Shown piece by piece: positions 57,312 through 64,000 of a DNA stretch of 64,000 nucleotides. The stretch's first letter is position 1. The number at the start of each line of letters is the position of its first letter. Below the pieces are notes generated by a model. It saw only the letters and a program-made list of their open reading frames with translations, did not search any database and was not told the origin of the DNA. The DNA is taken from the NCBI RefSeq assembly GCF_033366695.1, contig NZ_JAOBTQ010000001.1, positions 3,410,001-3,474,000 on the forward strand. The letters are read 5' to 3'. The translations under genes were made by a program, and so were the position numbers. The stretch is from Streptomyces sp. SCL15-4 (GTDB lineage: Bacteria > Actinomycetota > Actinomycetes > Streptomycetales > Streptomycetaceae).

Positions 57312-57946
57312 TGGATAACTACCTTTCGTCCCTCAATGCGATAGCCGTTGCGGGCGAGCCGCCCCACGACCTCGACGAGCAGCCTTCGCTCGACTTCCTT
57401 GATGCGCTCGTGCAGCGCGCTCTCGTCGTCCTCGTCCCGGATCTCGACCACGCCCTGGGCGATGATCGGGCCGGTGTCGACACCGTCGTCGACGAAGTGG
57501 ACGGTGCAGCCGGTCACCTTGGCGCCGTACGCGAGCGCGTCACGGACGCCGTGGGCACCGGGAAAACTGGGGAGCAGGGCGGGGTGGGTGTTGACGAAGC
57601 GTCCGCCGAACCGGGCCAGGAACTCCTTGCCGACGATTTTCATGAACCCGGCGGAGACCACGAGGTCGGGCTCGTACGCGGCGACGGCCTCGGCGAGGGC
57701 GGCGTCCCACTCCTCGCGGGTCCCGTGGTCCTTGACCTTTCGCACGAAGGTGGCGATGCCGGCGCGCTCGGCCCGGGCCAGCCCTTCGATGCCCTCGCGG
57801 TCGGCGCCCACGGCCACGACCCGGGCGCCGTACGCCTCGGGGCCGACGGCGGCGATCTCGTCCAGCAGCGCCTGCAGATTGGTGCCGGAGCCGGAGACCA
57901 GCACGACGAGGCGCTTGACTGCCGGGCCGGCGGAGGTGGCGGCCAC
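57308..57946 (-). CDS. purN: Phosphoribosylglycinamide formyltransferase
   Basis: A 212-residue folate-dependent transformylase of purine synthesis: [26 protein letters not shown]-like [31 protein letters not shown] and [13 protein letters not shown] with catalytic Asn, His and Asp. The GTG at 57946 has AAAGGG upstream; the open frame reaches further but without similarity. Confidence 0.95.
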
Positions 57947-58228
57947 GATGGGGCCCTTTCTCGGGTTGCGATTCGTGTTCGGCCGGTTTGTACGGTCGTA
58001 CGAATGCTTCGCGCCCCCGGATACGGGGAAGTCTACGAAGCGGCCGGCCGTCAGCAACGATACCGGCACTCCGGACGGGCCCCTCGGGACGGGTGGCCGG
58101 CCGGACGGTAGCGTTCGCGGGGAATCACGAGAGAGCAGCCTCGGGAACGCGGTCGTCGTGCGGTGCGTTCACGGGGAGGAAGCTCACGACGGAACTGCCG
58201 TAGTCACCTAAGGGAAGACGCTCTTTTG

Positions 58229-59338
58229 ATGCCCGATCGCAGCCTGCGACACCTCACGTTCCCGCCGCGCCCGGCCCAGGGAGGCGAGCGGGGCGCCGCA
58301 CTGCTGCGGGAGCGTCCGTCCTCCCCGCCGGCCCGCACCCCCGGGGGTGGGGGCGACGGCTCCGGCCGGGGCGGCCTCGGCGGTTCGGGACACGGTGGAC
58401 ACGGCGGCGGGTACGGCGGCCCGGGGCACGGCGGAGCCGGCCAGGGGCCCGGTGGCTCCGGGCAGGGTTCCGGTGGCTCCGGGCAGGGTGGCGGTGGCTC
58501 CGGGCAGGGTTCCGGTGGCTCCGGGCAGGGTTCCGGTGGCTCCGGGCAGGGTTCCGGTGGCTCCGGGCAGGGTGGCGGGCGGCAGGACGACAATCCGTTC
58601 GCGCCGCCGCCGGAGGGCGCTCCGGACCGGCCCTGGCGGCCGCGGAATCCGGGTGATCCCGGGAGTTCGCAGGGAGCGGGCGGGCCGGGGCAGGACTCCG
58701 GCGCCGGGCAGCAGGGCCAGGGGCACGGCTATGCCCCGTGGCCGGGCGCCGGCGCGGGACAGGGGCACGGGCCCGGTCAGGGGCCGGGGCCCGGTTCCGG
58801 TCCCGGGGGCGGGGCGCCTTGGGGCGGTCAGTGGAGCGACCGGCAGCCCGGCTGCTCCCCCGGCGGCTTCGGCGAGCGGCCGGGCGGCGGACCGCAGGGG
58901 TCCGGCGGGCCGACCGGTCCCGGCATGCGCTGGGACCCGAGGGACCCGGCCCAGCGGCGCGCGCGGTTCGCGCTGCTGTCCGGCATGTGGGCGGTCTTCT
59001 TCGCCTTGTTCAGCTGGCCGTACGTGTCCCTGCTGCTGGGTGCGCTGTCCCTGTACTGGGGCAGCAGCGCGCTGCGCGCCAAGCCGCACCGGCCGGACCC
59101 GGACGCCCCGGCCGGCCCGACGCCCCCGCCCGGCCGGCCCCAGACGACGGCGGCCGTCGCCGGCCTGGTCACGGCGTCCCTGGCGCTGATCCTGGTGGCC
59201 TCGACCTTCACCGTCCAGCTGGTCTACCGCGACTACTACACCTGCGTCGGCGACGCCCTCACCCACGAGGCCAAACAGTCCTGCGAGACCTTGCTCCCGC
59301 ACCAGCTGCGGGGCGTCCTGGGAGACCAGGACGGCTGA
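58229..59338 (+). CDS. Gly-rich protein with two membrane helices (DUF4190-like)
   Basis: A 369-residue protein. About 230 N-terminal residues are Gly/Ser/Gln/Pro-rich with six GSGGSGQ-type units in a 21-base DNA repeat. Then [23 protein letters not shown] and [22 protein letters not shown] form membrane helices, ending in an outside segment with two Cys ([21 protein letters not shown]). It resembles DUF4190 proteins. The ATG at 58229 is chosen for AAGGGAAG upstream. Confidence 0.75.
   Translation: MPDRSLRHLTFPPRPAQGGERGAALLRERPSSPPARTPGGGGDGSGRGGLGGSGHGGHGGGYGGPGHGGAGQGPGGSGQGSGGSGQGGGGSGQGSGGSGQGSGGSGQGSGGSGQGGGRQDDNPFAPPPEGAPDRPWRPRNPGDPGSSQGAGGPGQDSGAGQQGQGHGYAPWPGAGAGQGHGPGQGPGPGSGPGGGAPWGGQWSDRQPGCSPGGFGERPGGGPQGSGGPTGPGMRWDPRDPAQRRARFALLSGMWAVFFALFSWPYVSLLLGALSLYWGSSALRAKPHRPDPDAPAGPTPPPGRPQTTAAVAGLVTASLALILVASTFTVQLVYRDYYTCVGDALTHEAKQSCETLLPHQLRGVLGDQDG
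58445..58570 (+). repeat. Six 21-base tandem repeats in a coding region
   Basis: Units like GGTTCCGGTGGCTCCGGGCAG code for GSGGSGQ; six copies with small changes at the first two codons. Copy number is likely variable between strains. Confidence 0.92.
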
Positions 59339-59405
59339 GGCCCGCTCCTGACCCGAGGACCCGCCGGAGCGATCGGGGCCCGGGACAGAGGCCGCCGGTT
59401 GCTCC

Positions 59406-61256
59406 TCACTCCGAGGAGTGCGGCCGAGTGCCGGGGCCGGGCTGTGGTGGCATCGGGTCGGTGCGCGGAGGGCTGATGGCGGGCGGTTCCGCGGGGGACG
59501 GCTCGGTGGGCGGTGCGGGAGCGGAGTCCGACGCGGCCTGTCTCAGGGCGGCCCAGCGGGAGGCGCGGGCCATGTCGTCGTGCCAGTCGCCGGCGTGGGT
59601 CTCGGTGAACGGCGTCGGGAACGGGTCCTCGGCGGGGAGGAAGTCGTAGAGGTCCTCCTCGGCGGCCTCCGGCCGAGCGGCCGCCCTCCGCCTCCCCCGG
59701 CCCCACCTCCCGGCCCCGGACGCGCTCGCGGCACTCCCGGCGTCCCCGTGACCGCCCCCCGCCGGAGCCCCGGCGGCACCCGCGCCCGGCCCCGGCGGCT
59801 CGCCCCTGTCCGGCGTCTCCCCGGTCGCCCCCGGCTCCACCGAGGCCACGAACGCGCCGGCGGCCGTGCCGCTCCCGCTCTCCCCCGGCGTCCCCTCCAG
59901 CGCCGCCCCTCCCGCCTCCGCCCCCTGCGCCGGTCCTCCGCCGGAGCGCGGATGCCGGCCGCGCAGCAGCCGCCACGCGCGGGCGGAAAGGGCCACCGGC
60001 AGCGCGAGCACCGACGTCCAGACCGCCGCCGCTCCACCGGCGCGCGCCCACAGCGGGCCTAGGCGGGACAGCGCGGCCACGCCCAGGGGTCCGCCGGCGA
60101 GCGCGGTGAGCAGGGCGACGGCCACCGCGCAGACCACCGCCGTCAGCAGCACCACTCCCGCCGTCTGGCCGGCCGTCCAGCGGGCCCGGACCGGCTCCCC
60201 GGGCCTCGGCCGCCGTACCGCCGCCCGCGCCACGAACCACCCCGCCGTCATCGCGGCCACCGCCGGCACCAGCCCCGCCGCCCAGTTCAGCGGCGCACCG
60301 GCACCCGGTTCCGGCACCGCGGCCAGCAGCGGGAACGGCGGCAGCAGCGGAGCGGGGTCGGAGGCGAAGGGGCTGACGAGATGTCCGGCGCCGACGGCGA
60401 AGCCGGGGCCGAGGGCGTAGGACGCGGCCCACAGCGCGGCGTTGGGGATCAGCGCGATGCCGAGCAACAGGACGGCGAACCGGCCCGTCCAGCCCTCCGT
60501 CAGCTGGAGGAAGGACGCCCGCGCCGCCGCGCCGTGCCACACCAGCGACACCCCGACCAGCAGGGCCCCGCCGCCGAGGAGTACCGCCGTGGCGGCGCCG
60601 GCGGCGCGCGCCGCCGCGCCCAGCCGGGCCCGTTCGTCGCCGCCGAACACCAGCCGTCGCACCCGTCCCGGCAGCACCGCGAGCACACGCAGCGCGGGCT
60701 CGGCCGGGTGGCCGTGGGCCGACCACACCCCGGCGCCGGCCGCGCCCGCCGCCACCGCCGGCAGGCACACCGTCAGCCAGCCCCAGTGCGGGCGCGGTTC
60801 GCCGCCCGCGCAGTACAGCGCCGCGGCGACGCCGACACCCAGATAGCCGAGGACCACGCCCGTCCACGCCGTGCGCGCGGGCACCGGTGGCGGGCCGTCC
60901 GGTTCGGCGGGCGCGTCGGTGGCTTCCCGGGCCGCCCGGTACAGCAGCCACACCGGCAGGACGAGCAGCAGCAGCGGGGTGACGCCGACGGGCATGGGGG
61001 TGCCGGAGAGCGTGTCGGCGCGGACCAGTTCGACGCCGTGCGCCAGCAGCCACAGGTCGGCGGCGACGTGCAGCGCACCGGCCGGTCCGCTGTCGGGGTA
61101 CGGCGAGCTGACCCACAGCACCATCACGAGCACGGACAGCGCGCCGAGGCCCAGACCGGCCGCGACGGCACCGCCCAGCAGGCTCGCGGCGAGTCCGGGC
61201 GAGCGGTCGCGCAGCCGGGAGAGCGCGGGCGACGACGAGGAGGAGCGAACAGTCAT
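59406..61256 (-). CDS. DUF6350 polytopic membrane protein
   Basis: A 616-residue protein with about ten hydrophobic helices ([23 protein letters not shown] ... [16 protein letters not shown]), then a 150-residue Ala/Gly/Pro tail ending in [16 protein letters not shown] and [16 protein letters not shown] match it to the actinobacterial DUF6350 family (sometimes called cell division protein PerM); function not established. Start ambiguous between ATG 61256 and 61274. Divergent from a sigma-like gene across an AT-rich spacer. Confidence 0.8.
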   Translation of the reverse strand: MTVRSSSSSPALSRLRDRSPGLAASLLGGAVAAGLGLGALSVLVMVLWVSSPYPDSGPAGALHVAADLWLLAHGVELVRADTLSGTPMPVGVTPLLLLVLPVWLLYRAAREATDAPAEPDGPPPVPARTAWTGVVLGYLGVGVAAALYCAGGEPRPHWGWLTVCLPAVAAGAAGAGVWSAHGHPAEPALRVLAVLPGRVRRLVFGGDERARLGAAARAAGAATAVLLGGGALLVGVSLVWHGAAARASFLQLTEGWTGRFAVLLLGIALIPNAALWAASYALGPGFAVGAGHLVSPFASDPAPLLPPFPLLAAVPEPGAGAPLNWAAGLVPAVAAMTAGWFVARAAVRRPRPGEPVRARWTAGQTAGVVLLTAVVCAVAVALLTALAGGPLGVAALSRLGPLWARAGGAAAVWTSVLALPVALSARAWRLLRGRHPRSGGGPAQGAEAGGAALEGTPGESGSGTAAGAFVASVEPGATGETPDRGEPPGPGAGAAGAPAGGGHGDAGSAASASGAGRWGRGRRRAAARPEAAEEDLYDFLPAEDPFPTPFTETHAGDWHDDMARASRWAALRQAASDSAPAPPTEPSPAEPPAISPPRTDPMPPQPGPGTRPHSSE

Positions 61257-61367
61257 CCGGATCACGCACGCCATGCTCCCAACGACACGCGCTTTCCCGG
61301 TGTAACGGGCGAACCTCCGATGTGTCGCCCAATATATGTTTATGTTCTTTTTCGTACGAAAGGGTGC

Positions 61368-62333
61368 ATGGTGACGACGCAGACCACTGCCGGCCCGCCA
61401 CCGCCGGGAAACCGCCGACGCCTGCGCCGGTCCCGGCCGCTGACGCCGGTTCAGGAGGCGTCCGGGCGGACGGGACCGGACACCACGGACGCGGAAGCGG
61501 AGAAACGGACCGGCGTACCGTCCGACCGGCCGCCGCAATTGACGCCCGATCAGGCCTTCGACGCGCTCTACGCCTTCTGCGCGCCCGCTCTCGTACGCCA
61601 GACCTATCTGCTCACCGGGCGCCGGGAGCTGGCCCGCGAGGCGGTGGAGCGGGCCTTCCAGCAGGCCTGGCAGCGGTGGCCGGACGTGGCCCGGGACCGG
61701 GACCCGGCCGGGTGGGTGCGGGCGGTGGCGTACGACTGCGCGCTCTCCCCCTGGCACCGGTTCCGCCCCCGCCACCGGTCCCCGGAGCCTCCGCCCGCCG
61801 ACCCGGCCGACCGGGAACTGCTGCACGCGCTGCTCACGCTGCCGCCGCCGCACCGGCGCACGCTCGTCCTGTACGACGGTGTGGGGCTCGACCTGCCGGA
61901 GACGGCGGCGGAGACGGAGGCGAGCACACCGGCCGCGGCGAACCGGCTGACCCATGCGCGCGAGGCGGTGGCCGCGCGGTTGCCGGAGCTGGCCGATCCC
62001 GCCGCGCTCCACCGCCGGCTGCTCGAACTGGCCTCGGCCGAACGGCTGAGCGCGGCCCGGCCGGCACACGTGCGGACCGGTGGTGAACGCCGGAACGTCT
62101 TCTGGACCCGGGCGGCCATCGCCTTCACGGTGACGATCGTCGGCGCGACGACGCTCACGCTGCGGACGGCGCCGACGCGGTACGAGCCGCCGATCGCTCC
62201 GGCGCAGGCGGTACGGGGGGTACCGGCGGCGGGCGGGATGGGTCCGCTGTCCCAGGAGGAGCGAGCGCTCCAGGAGAAGCTGACCAGAGCGGAAACCAGC
62301 GGCCCGCAACGACTGGCTCCACAGCCGTGGTGA
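61368..62333 (+). CDS. Sigma-factor-like protein with C-terminal membrane helix
   Basis: A 321-residue protein. An 60-residue basic/Pro tail is followed by a sigma region 2-like part ([38 protein letters not shown] ... [11 protein letters not shown]) and a region 4-like part ([30 protein letters not shown] ... [12 protein letters not shown]). After residue 250 a membrane helix ([16 protein letters not shown]) and a short outside tail follow. A tethered or degenerate ECF relative. The ATG at 61368 follows AAAGGG; an unusually AT-rich promoter stretch lies before it. Confidence 0.75.
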   Translation: MVTTQTTAGPPPPGNRRRLRRSRPLTPVQEASGRTGPDTTDAEAEKRTGVPSDRPPQLTPDQAFDALYAFCAPALVRQTYLLTGRRELAREAVERAFQQAWQRWPDVARDRDPAGWVRAVAYDCALSPWHRFRPRHRSPEPPPADPADRELLHALLTLPPPHRRTLVLYDGVGLDLPETAAETEASTPAAANRLTHAREAVAARLPELADPAALHRRLLELASAERLSAARPAHVRTGGERRNVFWTRAAIAFTVTIVGATTLTLRTAPTRYEPPIAPAQAVRGVPAAGGMGPLSQEERALQEKLTRAETSGPQRLAPQPW

Positions 62334-62529
62334 GGACGGCGGCCCGGCGGGAGCGGCATGTCGCGAGTACGGCTCGCCGGCTCACCGCAGGGGTGACTCG
62401 CCGGCGGGAGGGCTCCCGGTAGCGGCAACTTGCGGCGCCCCGCAGAGGGCACCGTAAGAGCGGCCGGCTGCACGGGTGGACCGCCGTGGCCGGTTGGGTT
62501 CGCGTGGTGGGGGTGGGTGGTGGAACGTC

Positions 62530-62563
62530 GGCAGGCCCGTCCCGGGGGTGGGACGGGCCTGCC
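62530..62563 (-). terminator. Terminator of sucC-sucD
   Basis: GGCAGGCCCGTCCC pairs with GGGACGGGCCTGCC, a perfect 14-base stem with a 6-base loop, 19 bases after the sucD stop. The rest of the 248-base spacer shows nothing further. Confidence 0.88.
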
Positions 62564-62581
62564 GAGGGGTGGCTATGCCGT

Positions 62582-63466
62582 TCAGGCCGAGAGGATCTCC
62601 CGGGCCAGCTTCGCCGTCTCGGTCGGGGTCTTGCCGACCTTGACGCCGGCGGCCTCCAGGGCCTCCTTCTTGGCCTGTGCCGTGCCGGAGGAGCCGGAGA
62701 CGATGGCGCCGGCGTGACCCATGGTCTTGCCCTCCGGCGCGGTGAAGCCCGCGACGTAGCCGACGACCGGCTTGGTCACGTTCTCCTTGATGAACGCCGC
62801 GGCACGCTCCTCGGCGTCGCCGCCGATCTCACCGATCATCACGATGAGGTCGGTCTCGGGGTCGTCCTGGAACGCGGCCAGGGCGTCGATGTGGGTGGTG
62901 CCGATGATCGGGTCGCCACCGATGCCGACGGCCGTGGAGAAGCCGATGTCGCGCAGCTCGTACATCATCTGGTACGTCAGCGTGCCGGACTTCGACACCA
63001 GGCCGATGCGGCCCGGCTTGGTGATGTCGCCCGGGATGATGCCGACGTTCGACTGGCCCGGGGTGATGATGCCGGGGCAGTTCGGGCCGATGATGCGGGT
63101 CTTGTTGCCCTTCTTGCCGGCGTACGCCCAGAACGCGGCCGTGTCGTGCACGGCGATGCCCTCGGTGATGACGACGGCCAGCGGGATCTCGGCGTCGATG
63201 GCCTCGACGACCGCGTCCTTGGTGAACTTCTCCGGCACGAAGATGACGGAGACGTTGGCGCCGGTGGCCTCGATGGCCTCCTTGACGGTGCCGAAGACGG
63301 GTACCTCGGTGCCGTCGAAGTCCACGGTCTGACCCGCCTTGCGCGGGTTCACGCCGCCCACGACGTTCGTGCCGTCACCGAGCATGAGCTTGGTGTGCTT
63401 CATGCCGGTGGCGCCGGTCATGCCCTGGACGATGACCTTGCTGTCCTTGTTGAGCCAGATAGCCAT
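62582..63466 (-). CDS. sucD: Succinyl-CoA synthetase alpha subunit
   Basis: A 294-residue alpha subunit making succinate and ATP or GTP from succinyl-CoA in the TCA cycle. [44 protein letters not shown] and the phosphohistidine in [13 protein letters not shown] are conserved. Downstream of sucC with a 26-base gap. Confidence 0.98.
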   Translation of the reverse strand: MAIWLNKDSKVIVQGMTGATGMKHTKLMLGDGTNVVGGVNPRKAGQTVDFDGTEVPVFGTVKEAIEATGANVSVIFVPEKFTKDAVVEAIDAEIPLAVVITEGIAVHDTAAFWAYAGKKGNKTRIIGPNCPGIITPGQSNVGIIPGDITKPGRIGLVSKSGTLTYQMMYELRDIGFSTAVGIGGDPIIGTTHIDALAAFQDDPETDLIVMIGEIGGDAEERAAAFIKENVTKPVVGYVAGFTAPEGKTMGHAGAIVSGSSGTAQAKKEALEAAGVKVGKTPTETAKLAREILSA

Positions 63467-63492
63467 GGTGGTTTGAGTCCTCGTCCTCGTGC

Positions 63493-64000
63493 TTACTTGG
63501 CGGCGGCCAGCTCGGCGGCCTTGTCGGCCGCGCCGTCCATGGTGTCGACGCGCTGCACCAGCGGGTGGTCGGCGTCCGTGAGGATCTTCCGGCCCAGCTC
63601 GGCGTTGTTGCCGTCGAGGCGGACGACGAGCGGCTTCTCGACCTTCTCGCCGCGGTCCTCCAGGAGCTTCAGGGCCTGCACGATGCCGTTGGCGACCTCG
63701 TCGCAGGCGGTGATGCCACCGAAGACGTTCACGAAGACGGACTTCACGTCCGGGTCGCCCAGGATGATCTCCAGGCCGTTCGCCATCACCTGGGCGGAGG
63801 CGCCGCCGCCGATGTCCAGGAAGTTGGCGGGCTTGACGCCGCCGTGCTTCTCACCGGCGTACGCGACGACGTCCAGGGTGCTCATGACGAGACCGGCGCC
63901 GTTGCCGATGATGCCGACCTCGCCGTCGAGCTTGACGTAGTTGAGGCCCTTCTCCTTGGCGGCCGCCTCGAGCGGGTTGGCGGCGGCCTTGTCGTGCAGC
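63493..64000 (-). CDS. sucC: Succinyl-CoA synthetase beta subunit, C-terminal part
   Basis: The last 168 codons of sucC; the gene continues past the window edge. [58 protein letters not shown] and [16 protein letters not shown] are the subunit's nucleotide and phosphate-binding regions. Pairs with sucD. Confidence 0.97.
   Translation of the reverse strand, partial: LHDKAAANPLEAAAKEKGLNYVKLDGEVGIIGNGAGLVMSTLDVVAYAGEKHGGVKPANFLDIGGGASAQVMANGLEIILGDPDVKSVFVNVFGGITACDEVANGIVQALKLLEDRGEKVEKPLVVRLDGNNAELGRKILTDADHPLVQRVDTMDGAADKAAELAAAK

Noticed and set aside
57947..58228. ZTP riboswitch before purN
   Set aside because: The pfl core elements present before glyA are not found here or in the folD leader.
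58445..58570. CRISPR-like array
   Set aside because: Repeats are contiguous with no spacers and keep the reading frame of an envelope protein.

Overview
The window is high-GC chromosomal DNA of a Streptomyces or very close relative. The signs are GC-rich third codon positions, frequent GTG starts, 1-4 base gene overlaps, leaderless-type promoters and the gene content. From memory, the gene order (neuB-like locus, ECF sigma factors, sdhCDAB, SCO4848/D-Ala-D-Ala carboxypeptidase, trpS-glyA, betaine operon, mdh, folD, purHN, sucDC) follows the Streptomyces coelicolor core region around SCO4808-SCO4882. No insertion sequence, prophage, integrase or CRISPR array is visible, so this looks like mostly core chromosome.

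Region by region. 1-7.8 kb: an M20 amidohydrolase start, then a nonulosonic acid (sialic acid/Kdn-like) cell-surface polymer locus. It has a minus-strand unit (DUF6716-like protein, NeuA-phosphatase fusion, short NeuB, GT52-like transferase) facing a plus-strand unit (GT2 and a polysialyltransferase-like protein), each with a leaderless-type promoter. 7.9-12.6 kb: acyltransferase 3, LeuE-type exporter, B12-type acyl-CoA mutase large subunit, lipoprotein L,D-transpeptidase. 12.7-17.4 kb: two paralogous ECF sigma factor genes, each overlapping a different partner gene, then a decayed patch with a frameshifted gene, a DUF4328 remnant and a strong inverted repeat. 17.4-23.4 kb: GH20 hexosaminidase, an OHCU-decarboxylase-like protein without its catalytic motif, and sdhCDAB.

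23.5-32.2 kb: VOC protein, TetR, Uma2 protein, a small membrane protein whose start codon overlaps that of a divergent D-Ala-D-Ala carboxypeptidase, BrkB-like protein, SDR, 2'-5' RNA ligase-like protein, trpS and glyA; glyA has a ZTP riboswitch. 32.3-39.5 kb: rocD, DUF1348 and TetR genes around twin palindromic operators, a YgiC/YgiB-like pair, and a MocR regulator divergent from two AhpD-like proteins and a PEP mutase-family protein. 39.5-47.8 kb: a choline-to-betaine operon (aldehyde dehydrogenase, choline oxidase-like flavoprotein, ABC ATPase with CBS part, fused double permease, binding protein) beside a LysR gene. 47.9-64 kb: MFS exporter, serine hydrolase, an unusual tRNA-Gly(UCC)-like gene with its own promoter and terminator, mdh, a membrane HTH/DUF2690 protein, folD-DUF3017, purN-purH, envelope proteins, a membrane-tethered sigma-like protein and sucC-sucD.

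The genes join central carbon and one-carbon metabolism (sdh, mdh, sucCD, glyA, folD, purHN) with envelope biology and osmoprotection. The least explained items are the odd tRNA, the nonulosonic acid locus with its short NeuB, the ECF partner pair, the OHCU-like protein without its catalytic His, and the decayed patch at 16.3-17.4 kb.
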